This document shows, in pieces, positions 23,584-31,426 of a stretch of 64,000 nucleotides of DNA. The stretch's first letter is position 1. Each line of letters opens with the position of its first letter. This DNA comes from Streptosporangiales bacterium (GTDB lineage Bacteria > Actinomycetota > Actinomycetes > Streptosporangiales > WHST01). A program made the position numbers and the translations under genes. The notes beneath the pieces are model-generated. The model saw nothing but the letters and a program-made list of their open reading frames with translations, ran no database searches and was not told where the DNA came from. Where the stretch lies: NCBI GenBank assembly GCA_009379955.1, contig WHST01000005.1:1-64000 (forward strand), given 5' to 3'.

Positions 23584-24866
23584 CGGCGCGCACAGGTACG
23601 GAAGCCTGCGCTCACGTCCCTGCGGTCGGGGGTGAAGTAGTTGCGGTACGTGGTGCGCAGGTAGCGAAGGCGGGTGGCCCAGGAGCCGCCGCGGAGCACC
23701 TTGCGGCTGCCGAAGAACTGCTCGGAGTTCTCGTGGTAGGCGTCGCGTTCGAAGTTCGGGTACCCGGCGAAGTCGCTCGCGGTCCACTCCCAGACGTTGC
23801 CGATCATCTGCCGGCAACCGAGCAGGCTGTCCCCTCCGGGGTGGGCGGCCACGTCCACCGGACCCATCGAGCGCCAGTCGGTCGCGGCGCGCGTGGACTC
23901 GGGAGCGTCGCCCCACGGGTACGTCGGCTTCGGCCGGTCGCCGCCGGTAGCGGCGAACTCCCACTCGGGCTCGCTGGGCAGCCGTCGGCCGGCCCACCGG
24001 CAGAAGGCGTCGGCCTCCCACCAGCACACGTGCGAGACCGGCAGGTGCGGCTCGAGATCCACCCAGGTGTCGAAGTGGCGGCGCTGCCACTCACCGTCCG
24101 GACCGCGCCGCCAGTACACCGGGTGACGGGCACCGGTAGCGGCCAGCCACGCGCCGCCGTCCGACCACAACCGGGGATCGTCGTAGCCGCCGGCATCGAC
24201 GAACGCGGCGAACTCCGCCTGCGTCACCGGTGCCCTCGCGATCGCGAACGGACCTACGCGCGCGGGATGCGCCCACTTCTCGTTGTCGTACACGAACGCG
24301 TCGGCGCGGAGCGCACCCAGCAGGAACTCCCCGCCGTCACTCGTGACATCGCCCGGCAGCGCACCGGCGGTCTCGGCGTCACCGGCGGCGCCGATGCCGG
24401 ACAGGACAGGCCGCGGGAACCCGAGGGTCTGCCGGGTATACGTCAACGCCTCGGTGTGGGTGTCGTAGTGGTGCACGGTGTACCGCGCGAAGTGGTGCAC
24501 GACATCGGTGGCGTTCGGGTCGAGGACCCGCTCGGCCACGCGCTCGGCGACCCTCTCGACGTACGCGACGGTGTCGGCGCGGCTGGGCAACCCCAGGTGC
24601 CAGCGGGTGTCATGCGGAATGGCACCGGAGTCGTACAGGGCATCGACCGCGTCCATCAGCGGCGGTTCGCCGCAGGCGTCGCGCAACACGAACTTCTCCT
24701 GGAACCACGCCAGATGGCCGATCTCCCAGATGAGGGGATTGACGGTCGGGAGCAACGGCCCGACCATCTGCGCGTCGTCGAGGTCCGCGACCAGGCACAG
24801 GCTCTGGCGGCACGAGTCCTCGACCCACGCGGCAAGCTCCTCAACTGACGGCTGCACTCCTGACAT
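23580..24866 (-). CDS. senA: SenA/EgtB-like sulfoxide or selenium-transfer synthase
   Basis: A 428-residue protein of the EgtB fold. The N-terminal DinB-like domain carries iron ligands in EIGHLAWFQEKF and HHYDTHTEAL. The C-terminal formylglycine-generating-enzyme-like domain ends with QMIGNVWEWTAS, KVLRGGSWATR and SAGFRTCARR. EgtB joins hercynine with a thiol; SenA uses the same chemistry with the SenB selenosugar. Adjacency to SenB and a divergent SelD makes SenA the better call. A strict EgtB cannot be excluded without phylogeny. No EgtD gene is in the window, so hercynine supply must come from elsewhere. ATG 24866 begins 175 bp from the divergent selD. Confidence 0.75.
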   Translation of the reverse strand: MSGVQPSVEELAAWVEDSCRQSLCLVADLDDAQMVGPLLPTVNPLIWEIGHLAWFQEKFVLRDACGEPPLMDAVDALYDSGAIPHDTRWHLGLPSRADTVAYVERVAERVAERVLDPNATDVVHHFARYTVHHYDTHTEALTYTRQTLGFPRPVLSGIGAAGDAETAGALPGDVTSDGGEFLLGALRADAFVYDNEKWAHPARVGPFAIARAPVTQAEFAAFVDAGGYDDPRLWSDGGAWLAATGARHPVYWRRGPDGEWQRRHFDTWVDLEPHLPVSHVCWWEADAFCRWAGRRLPSEPEWEFAATGGDRPKPTYPWGDAPESTRAATDWRSMGPVDVAAHPGGDSLLGCRQMIGNVWEWTASDFAGYPNFERDAYHENSEQFFGSRKVLRGGSWATRLRYLRTTYRNYFTPDRRDVSAGFRTCARR

Positions 24867-25041
24867 GAGGTCCTCCCGCGCGAGAGTGTGCTGCTGACGC
24901 TAGTGCCCCGTCGAGTCCCTAGCGAATCGGAGGAACCGTCCCCCACGCAAGCGATCGTCGATCGGCTCACAGTGCGTGGATGCACCGGGAGGTGTCGCGG
25001 TAGCCTCGGCGGCAACGGACGACGTCGGGTGGGAGAGATCG
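24867..25041. promoter_or_regulatory. Divergent promoter region of senA and selD
   Basis: These 175 bp separate the two divergent genes and must hold both promoters. I see no clear -10/-35 pair, operator palindrome or riboswitch here. Shared control by selenium supply is plausible but not shown. Confidence 0.4.
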
Positions 25042-26085
25042 ATGACACCGCCGAAGCCACGGCTGACCCAGTTCAGTCACGGCGCGGGCTGAGCCTGCAA
25101 GCTCGCTCCCGGCGAGCTGACGCAGGTCCTGCGTCACCTGACCCCAGCGGTCCACCCCGATCTACTCGTCGGGGCCGAGACCGGCGACGACGCCGCCGTG
25201 TGGCGGCTCGATGCCGAACGCGCGCTCGTCATCACCGTCGACTTCATCACTCCGGTGGTCGACGACGCCAGGACCTGGGGCAGGATCGCCGCGACCAACT
25301 CGATCTCCGACGTATACGCGATGGGCGGCCGGCCGCTGTTCGCGCTCAACGTCGTCGCGTGGAACAGTGACGAGCTGCCCGCGTCGCTGCTCTCCGAGGT
25401 GCTCGGTGGCGCCGACGACATCGCGGCCGAGGCCGGGTACGTCACCGTCGGCGGACACACCGTCGACGATCCGGAGCCCAAGTTCGGTCTCGTCGTGGTC
25501 GGCGAGGCCCACCCCGATCGGCTGCTGACGAACGCGGGTGTGCGACCCGGCGACCACCTGGTACTGACCAAGCGACTCGGCATCGGCATCGCCACCACCG
25601 CGATCAAGCAGGGCACTGCGACCGCGGAGATCACCCGCGCCGCGGTGCAGACGATGACCACCAGCAACGCCAAGGCGAGCAGTGCCGCCCTCGCCGCGAA
25701 CGCCTCCGGCGCCACCGACGTCACGGGCTTCGGGCTGCTCGGCCACCTCGCCCGGATGGCCGAGGCGTCCCGCATCGACGCCGTCCTCCACACCGCGGAC
25801 GTCCCGATCCTGCCCGGCGTGCGCGAGCTGGCCGACCAGGGCACCGTGCCCGGCGGCACCCGTCGCAACCTGGACTGGACACGTCCGATGCTCGACCTGC
25901 CCGACGAGAACATCGACGAGACCACGCTGCTGCTACTCGCCGACGCGCAGACCTCCGGCGGCCTGCTGTTCGCGGCCGCACCCGAGCGGGCAGAGCAGGC
26001 CGTCGCCGAGCTGACCGCGGCCGGCGACCATGCGACGGTCATCGGGCACGCCGAGCCGGGAACCGGACGCATCCGCCTTCGCTGA
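25042..26085 (+). CDS. selD: Selenide, water dikinase (selenophosphate synthetase) with in-frame TGA read as selenocysteine
   Basis: SelD makes selenophosphate from selenide and ATP. From ATG 25042 (GGGAGAG upstream) translation runs RLTQFSHGAG, then TGA at codon 17 (25090-25092), then ACKLAPGELTQVL and a complete SelD: TGDDAAVW, ATNSISDVYAMGG, GGHTVDDPEPKFG, TDVTGFGLLGHL, TSGGLLFA. Codon 17 is exactly the catalytic Cys17 position of E. coli SelD (GAGCGCK), and a hairpin follows at once (25094-25126). So this is a selenoprotein, 347 residues, that ordinary gene callers would truncate to about 25198. It serves Sec synthesis and, divergent from senA-senB, probably doubles as the SenC function. 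Confidence 0.85.
25094..25126 (+). promoter_or_regulatory. SECIS-like stem-loop after the selD TGA
   Basis: This begins 2 nt after the TGA. The inner stem pairs 25100-25106 with 25112-25118 (AGCTCGC/GCGAGCT) around a TCCCG loop. The outer stem pairs 25094-25098 with 25122-25126 (CCTGC/GCAGG). The internal loop holds A on the left and GAC on the right. Position and shape fit a bacterial SECIS element recognised by SelB. Confidence 0.7.
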
Positions 26086-26133
26086 GAGGGCCGGGCGGCA
26101 ATGCCGCCCGACCCCTCTCGGCCATACCTGTGT

Positions 26134-26952
26134 TCAGCTGCGCTTGTACTCCTCCCAGGTCACCTTCGCCACCTGGGGACCGTCGTCCGCGCCATGGCCC
26201 GCGAGACCGTTGAGACCCTTGTAGTAGTCACCGATCTGTGCCTGTGCCTCGGGCGACATGTCGGTGTCACTGATCGCGACGGCGTGGATGTGGTGGTCGA
26301 ACCCCTGCGCCGGGGTGCGGTGCCACGCCGCGAAGCCGACCTGGCGGAGCGCCGTCACGGTGCCATCGACGTCGGACACGCCGGAGATCGAGATGTCCAC
26401 GGCGCCGCCACCGTCGTGGGTGCCCGCCGAGGCACCGGTTTCGGAGGTGTACGAGCCCTGGGTCAGGGTGAGGTTCTCGCCCGCCTTGCCCTCCGCCTCC
26501 TTGATCATGGCGGCGGTGCGCGCGTTGACCGTCTCACCGTCCATCGTGGACCTGGCGCCCACGCTGAGGGTGTTGCTCAGCGTGTACCGTCCGTCGCCGA
26601 GCTTCGCCAGCGACGTCTTGCCCGGCAGACCGGAGGCGTCCAGACCGCTGTAGCCGAGCGACCGCTGGTACTTCGCGTAGCCGTCGATGGTGGTCGTGCC
26701 GAAGTGCCCGTCGACGTACCTGCTCGCCAACATGTCCTTCGCCGCGAGCGCCTGCTCGACGGCCTTGACGCTGTCACCGGCGCCCGGCGTGATCGACTGG
26801 TCGGGCTTGTACGGGTCCCACTGGGCCGCCTTGACCACGGCCTCCATGTTGACCGTCGGCGCCGCCTGTGCCGGCGCGGCCGTCGCCACGGCCCCGGCGA
26901 CCAGGGCGCTGGACAGCATGCCCGTGGCTGCTGCGATCTTCAGGATTCGCAT
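26134..26952 (-). CDS. Secreted peptidoglycan-binding protein with M15-like peptidase domain
   Basis: A 272-residue secreted protein. A ~31-residue signal peptide ends AAPAQAAP. Residues ~35-125 are a peptidoglycan-binding-type helical domain (VEQALAAKDML, GHFGTTTIDGYAKYQ, GYSGLDASGLPGKTSL). The C-terminal part shows zinc-type ligands SAGTHDGGGAVDISI and GFDHHIHAVAI, as in M15/VanY-related peptidases. It probably trims cell-wall peptides outside the cell. Its N-terminal half is paralogous to the broken gene at 27645-28304. It is convergent with selD, 48 bp away. Confidence 0.75.
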   Translation of the reverse strand: MRILKIAAATGMLSSALVAGAVATAAPAQAAPTVNMEAVVKAAQWDPYKPDQSITPGAGDSVKAVEQALAAKDMLASRYVDGHFGTTTIDGYAKYQRSLGYSGLDASGLPGKTSLAKLGDGRYTLSNTLSVGARSTMDGETVNARTAAMIKEAEGKAGENLTLTQGSYTSETGASAGTHDGGGAVDISISGVSDVDGTVTALRQVGFAAWHRTPAQGFDHHIHAVAISDTDMSPEAQAQIGDYYKGLNGLAGHGADDGPQVAKVTWEEYKRS

Positions 26953-26998
26953 GTCTCCTCCTCGTCTCGTCGTACTGGCGCGGTCGAGCCGCTGACGT

Positions 26999-27811
26999 TC
27001 AGTCGCAGTGCTCGAAGCCGCTCTCGTACTTCTCCGCTCCGACGGACCCGCCCCACTTCACGCAGGTCGCCTTGGCGCTGGCCGCGACCGGTCCTGCGTA
27101 GTACTTGAAGTCGCCGGAGTCGGTCGCTCGCTTCGATCCCTCGACCTCGAGGAACGCCGACGTCGCTGTCGCCTTGCCGACGTTGGTCCGCTTCAGCGTG
27201 GCCACGCAGTTCTTGCCGCTGCTCGAGCTGTAGAGCAGGTACGCGTCACCGGCGCTCCCGAGCTTCGCGGAGTCGATGACGGAGTAGCCGGCACCGCAGA
27301 CCTCTTCGGCCGTGTGCGGGTTGCCGCCACAGTTGTTCTTGCTGGTGAAGGACGTCTCGCCGTAGTACGGAACGGCCTGGCCGCCGAGCGTGACGCGCAC
27401 CGGGTTGCCGTTCTCGAGCTGCTCGTAGTGAAGGTGCGGCCCGGACGACCCGCCGGTGTTCCCTGCGTTGCCGATCTTCTCGCCGAGGGAGACCTTCTCG
27501 CCCTCGCTGACACCCTGCACCGACAGGTGCGCGTACCGGGTAGCCGCCCCGCCACCGTGGTCGATCTCGATCCACCTGCCGTAGCTGTCGCCGCCTTCGT
27601 TCTCGACCCGACTGACGGTGCCGGCGGCCGAGGCGAGGACCGAGTCACCGTCGATACCGGACTTCTGGAAGTCCACGGCCTGCGGCGGACTGTGGTCGGA
27701 TCGGGTGTTGGCGTCGGCGGTGTACCCACACGGGAACGGCATCTGGTAGGCGGGCGCCGCCGAGGCTTCCGGGGCATTCGCCGTGCCCAGTACCGGCCGA
27801 CGTCGGGTCAC
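26999..27811 (-). pseudogene. M23 metallopeptidase missing its signal peptide (3' half of a deletion join)
   Basis: This encodes a full M23 (LytM-like) zinc peptidase core: DHSPPQAVDFQ (first His/Asp ligands), RYAHLSVQGVSEGEKV and SSGPHLHYEQ (HxH). A ~100-residue C-terminal extension with Cys follows. The sequence just before the core (TANAPEASAAPAYQMPFPCG) is the end of a signal peptide. Its hydrophobic start and initiation codon are missing, because the DNA immediately upstream is the middle of the gene at 27645-28304 in another frame. Without that start it should not be secreted or even translated. Confidence 0.65.
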
Positions 27812-28304
27812 CGCCCGGGTTGTAGGACCCCTGGTCGAGGACGAGGTCGCGGTCGAGCTTCCGCTCGGCCTCGGCCAGCATGTCCCTGGTCCGCGTGTTC
27901 ACCGTCTTGCCCTGGTAGGACACCCGGTCACCGGGCGTGACGGCGTTCTGCACGGTGAACCGGTCCGTGCCGAGCTCCTTCAGTGAGGTCACGCCGGGCA
28001 GGCCGTTGGCGTCCAGGCCGCTGTAGCCCAGCGACTCCTGGTAGGCCCGGTAGGCCGCAACGGTCGACGTCCCGAAGCTGCCGTCCACCCACTTCTCGTC
28101 GAGCAGCCCCTCGTCGTGGAGCGCCTGCTCCACGAGCGTGACGCCGCCCTTGGAACCGGGCGTCACGGCCTGGTCCGGACGCTGCGGGTCGATCTGCGCC
28201 GCCATGAGCACCGCCTGCATGTCGACGGCGGGATCCGCGGGCGACACCCCGGGGAACGCCACGATCGCCGCTGCCGCGACGACCCCCACCAGCATCGATC
28301 TCAT
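27645..28304 (-). pseudogene. Peptidoglycan-binding protein truncated by a deletion join
   Basis: The true start is ATG 28304 with AGGAGG 5 nt upstream. A signal peptide (VGVVAAAAIVAFPGVSPA) and a peptidoglycan-binding domain (EQALHDEGLLDEKWVDG, SLGYSGLDANGLPGVTSL) follow. Both parallel the intact gene at 26134-26952. It matches that paralogue up to LDQGSYNPGG, then at ~27790-27830 loses the expected zinc-ligand region (SAGTGHG instead of SAGTHDGGG). It continues as a short meaningless tail overlapping the M23 gene out of frame. The simplest reading is a deletion that fused two adjacent cell-wall genes. Confidence 0.65.
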
Positions 28305-28604
28305 GACGGCCTCCTGTGTCGGGAGCGTCCTTAGGACGCTCTTTGACACGAGAGTTGTCCCCCGGTGCACGTGTCCGATACCTGTTGACAGGCATCGTTG
28401 ACACACGTCTGACACCATCGGGGCGCGGCGCCCGGCCGGCACCACGGGCGTTCGTGGCCGGTACGCAGGGGCGTCGATCCGAGCGCCCTACGGAGCGGCG
28501 AATTGGCGTTATAGTCGGACGACCCTGCGGAGGACGCGCGGCCCGCCTGTCAGATCTGACAGGTTCTGGAGCGCCCGACTCGGAGATGTGACAGCGCGAG
28601 GGGG
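28305..28604. other. 300-bp divergent intergenic region
   Basis: This lies between the truncated cell-wall gene (leftward) and the HTH-NBR1 gene (rightward). It contains several TGACA/TGTCA half-sites (for example GTTGACAGGCATCGTTGACAC at about 28383-28403), a possible -10 TATAGT at 28510-28515 and the palindrome at 28546-28563. No small gene or RNA was recognised. Confidence 0.5.
28546..28563. promoter_or_regulatory. 18-bp perfect palindrome, candidate operator
   Basis: CCTGTCAGATCTGACAGG lies 42 bp before the HTH-TM-NBR1 gene and about 30 bp downstream of a TATAGT -10 candidate. It would sit in the leader or early transcribed region. The product of the gene itself has an HTH-like N-terminus, so autoregulation is possible. 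Confidence 0.45.
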
Positions 28605-29450
28605 ATGGTCGTGCCGGATCAGCCAGGCGGCGAGCGACCGGAGCCCCTCGAGGAGTTCGTCGACGAGCTGGTGCGGCTGCGGGCGGCCGCAGGCAATCCC
28701 TCGTTCCGTCGGATGGCGGCGACGTCCGGCGCCGTCTCGCACGCGACCCTGCATCAGACGGTCACCGGCAACAGGCTGCAGCCGTGGGAGACCGTACGCG
28801 AGTTCGTACGGGCATGCGACGGCGACGAGGAAGCGCTGCACGAGCACTGGCAGCGCACGCACCTCGCCCTCGCCGCGGATTCCGCGTCCCACATGGGAGA
28901 GAGCGCCCACCGCCGGCTCGGCGCCCCCTGGCGACGCCTGCGGCGCGAGTCCGGGAGGTTCGTCGTGATCGTGGCGTCGGTCGTCGTCGCCGCCTGCGCG
29001 ACCGCGGTCGCCTTCACCGTCGTCGACGGCCGCTCGGCCGGATCGGACGACGAGCGCACGTCGTCGCCAACCACGCCGCCCGGCCCCGCCACGCCGGGTG
29101 ACGCGAGCCGGTTCATCAGGGACGTGACGATCCCCGACGGCACGATCGTCAAGCCCGGCCGGAAGTTCCAGAAGGTGTGGGAGATCCAGAACGCCGGCAA
29201 GGTCGCGTGGCGCGACCGGTATCTGCAGCGGCTGGACGAGTCGCTGGGTCCGACCGACTGTCGTACACCACGTCGCATCCCGATCGGCAACACCTACCCG
29301 CGCGAGAGGGTCAAGATCAGCGTGACGGTCACCGCACCGTCGACGGCACCGGCCGACTGCATGGTGCGGTGGAAGATGGTCGACAGGTCAGGACGTCAGC
29401 TGTTCCCGTCGTCGCGGCCGGTCTACTTCCTCGTCCACGTCCGGAAGTGA
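28605..29450 (+). CDS. HTH-like, single-TM protein with extracellular NBR1-Ig-like domain
   Basis: A 281-residue protein. Residues ~10-90 form an XRE-related helical domain like those in actinobacterial membrane-anchored regulators (FVDELVRLRAAAGNPSFRRMA, TLHQTVTGNRL, FVRACDGDEEAL). A transmembrane helix at ~123-144 (FVVIVASVVVAACATAVAF) leads to a Ser/Thr/Pro linker. Residues ~165-281 are an NBR1-type immunoglobulin domain: DVTIPDGTIVKPGRKFQKVW, GKVAWRDRYL, ISVTVTAPSTAP. It could couple an outside signal to DNA or RNA polymerase inside; the role is unknown. The start is ATG 28605 or GTG 28611. Confidence 0.75.
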   Translation: MVVPDQPGGERPEPLEEFVDELVRLRAAAGNPSFRRMAATSGAVSHATLHQTVTGNRLQPWETVREFVRACDGDEEALHEHWQRTHLALAADSASHMGESAHRRLGAPWRRLRRESGRFVVIVASVVVAACATAVAFTVVDGRSAGSDDERTSSPTTPPGPATPGDASRFIRDVTIPDGTIVKPGRKFQKVWEIQNAGKVAWRDRYLQRLDESLGPTDCRTPRRIPIGNTYPRERVKISVTVTAPSTAPADCMVRWKMVDRSGRQLFPSSRPVYFLVHVRK

Positions 29451-29458
29451 GGGCACCC

Positions 29459-30742
29459 TTACAGGCTCCGGACCTGTCGTTCGACGGTTGCTTCGATGAT
29501 GCGCACGGCGTGGTGGACGCCGTCCTCGGCACGGATCAGGTCGCCGAGACGTGACGCGCGGGCGGCCATCGTGTCGTCGGTGACGGCCTGGCGGATCGAG
29601 GTGGCGAGTCCGTCGGGGGTGAGTCGGCGCTGGGGCTGCGGGGCGGGACTGACTCCCATCGCGTGGGCGCGTGCCGCCCAGAAGGGTTGGTCGGCGACGA
29701 ACGGACAGACCACCTGAGGCCGTCCGGCGGCCAGCGCGGCTCCGGTGGTTCCGCTGCCGCCGTGGTGGACGTTGGCGGCCATGCGCGGGAAGAGCCAGTC
29801 GTGGGGCGCCTGGTCGAGCACGAGGACATCGTCGGGAAGGTCGGTCGGGTCGATGCCGCCCCAGCCGGTGACCAGGACCGCTCGGACGCCGGCGAGACGG
29901 ACGGCGTCGGTGACAACCCGGCCGATGCGTCCGGGGTCGGTACCGGCCATGCTGCCGAACCCGATGGACACCGGCGACGCGCCGGCTGCCAGGAAGTCCG
30001 TGAGGCCCTGCGAGGGGACCCAGTCTCGAGCGGCGGGGAGGAACCAGAAGCCGGTGGTGTGCACGGACTCCGGGTAGTCCAGTGGCTCGGGCAGCAGGTG
30101 GCGGCTGAATCCGTGCAGCACGGTGGCGGGACCGCCGTCGGGACGGCGCAGGATGTCACGTTGCCGGCGGCGCCGAGGCAGGCCGAGCGTGTCGGCACGC
30201 CAGGTGTCACCGAGCCCGGCCATGGTGCGCAGGGCGAGGACGAGCAGCCGGTAGCTGGCCCGGTTGAGCGCCTTCGGCAACGGGAGAGGAATCATCGGGT
30301 TGCGAAACGTTCGGGTGGGCACCCAGACCGGTTGCATGCAGGCGGGTACGGCGGGCACGCCCATTCGCTCGGCGAGGTGGTGCGCGGGGATGCCGGGCGG
30401 GTGCACCACCACGTCGGCTCCGCCTGCGGCGGCGGTCGCCATGTCGCCGAGGACCCGGGCCATCAGCGGCTTGGTGCGGCGGATGACCTCGACCGCGGTC
30501 AGCTTGCCTCGTACGCCGCGGTAGTTCGTGTCGATCGCCTGCCGGATCTGCGGATCGTCCATGAGGGTGTTCGGTCCGTCGTGCAGGGCCGCGAACGGCA
30601 GTCCGTACGGTTCCGCGAGCGGCGCGAAGGCCGCCGGCGCGCCGAGCAGGACGTCGTGGCCCGCGTCGCGCATGGCCACGGCCAACGCGGCGTAGGGCTG
30701 GACGTCGCCGCGGGTGCCGTGGGCCAGGACCAGTGCCTTCAT
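29459..30742 (-). CDS. GT1-family glycosyltransferase (UDP-sugar, sterol/macrolide type)
   Basis: A 427-residue GT1/MGT glycosyltransferase. The N-terminal acceptor domain starts ALVLAHGTRGDVQPYAALA. The C-terminal donor domain has IGFGSMAG, APHDWLFPRMAANVHHGGSGTTGAALAAG and PFVADQPFWAARAHAMG, the nucleotide-sugar signature of the UGT80/vancomycin GT class. It probably glycosylates a lipid or hydrophobic metabolite. The gene stands alone, convergent with the NBR1 gene 8 bp away. Confidence 0.88.
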   Translation of the reverse strand: MKALVLAHGTRGDVQPYAALAVAMRDAGHDVLLGAPAAFAPLAEPYGLPFAALHDGPNTLMDDPQIRQAIDTNYRGVRGKLTAVEVIRRTKPLMARVLGDMATAAAGGADVVVHPPGIPAHHLAERMGVPAVPACMQPVWVPTRTFRNPMIPLPLPKALNRASYRLLVLALRTMAGLGDTWRADTLGLPRRRRQRDILRRPDGGPATVLHGFSRHLLPEPLDYPESVHTTGFWFLPAARDWVPSQGLTDFLAAGASPVSIGFGSMAGTDPGRIGRVVTDAVRLAGVRAVLVTGWGGIDPTDLPDDVLVLDQAPHDWLFPRMAANVHHGGSGTTGAALAAGRPQVVCPFVADQPFWAARAHAMGVSPAPQPQRRLTPDGLATSIRQAVTDDTMAARASRLGDLIRAEDGVHHAVRIIEATVERQVRSL

Positions 30743-30982
30743 CCCTGCCTCCTTCGGGCTGACACCTCACCGTAGAGCGGCTGGTGCGCCGCCGAACCTG
30801 TGAGGGGCACCCCGACCGTGCCAGAGCACGGTGAGCGGTCCCCTCACGGGCTCCCCGCTGATCATTCGCCCGCACCGCGGCCGCGGGGTCACGGTCGAGG
30901 CGCTATCGTGGCCGTGGCGTGCCGGGAAGACTGGTCGGCTCCGAGGTCAAGCGGGCCTCGGGAACCTGACAGGAGTGCCCTG

Positions 30983-31426
30983 GTGCGTGCGCGAGATCTC
31001 GTCGGTGAGTTCCCGATGGTGGGGATGGACATGCCGGCGGTCGAGGCGGCCCGACTGCTGGCCGCACAGAACCTTCCCGGGCTGATCGTGGTCGACGATC
31101 ACGGGCACCCCGCGACGATCCTGCCCGGCACACAGGTGCTGCAGCTCGTGGTCCCTTCCTACATCCAGGACGACCCGATCGTGGCGCGGGTGATCGACGA
31201 GGACCACGCCGACCTGTTCCTGACCGAGCTCGGTGACCGCACCGTCCGCGAGTGCCTGCCAGCGCAGCGGCGCGAGCTGCCGGTCGTCGATCCGGACGCC
31301 AGCGTCCTGGAGATCGCCGCGCTGATGGCGCGCACGCGGTGCCCGCTGGTCGCGGTGGTCGACGAGGACACGGTGCTCGGTGCCATCACCCTGGACGCCC
31401 TGCTGGACCGGATGCTCGGCACGTGA
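30983..31426 (+). CDS. CBS-domain protein
   Basis: A 147-residue protein of two CBS repeats (AARLLAAQNLPGLIVVDDHG and AALMARTRCPLVAVVDED). Such pairs bind adenine nucleotides and gate enzymes or transporters. The GTG start at 30983 has CAGGAG 7 nt upstream. The stop overlaps the transporter start by 4 bases, so the protein very probably regulates that transporter. Confidence 0.8.
   Translation: MRARDLVGEFPMVGMDMPAVEAARLLAAQNLPGLIVVDDHGHPATILPGTQVLQLVVPSYIQDDPIVARVIDEDHADLFLTELGDRTVRECLPAQRRELPVVDPDASVLEIAALMARTRCPLVAVVDEDTVLGAITLDALLDRMLGT

Noticed and set aside
25198-26085. SelD taken as an N-terminally truncated 295-residue protein
   Set aside because: The missing 52 residues are encoded in frame upstream across a TGA at the catalytic position with a SECIS-like hairpin. 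A truncated start would lack the active site.
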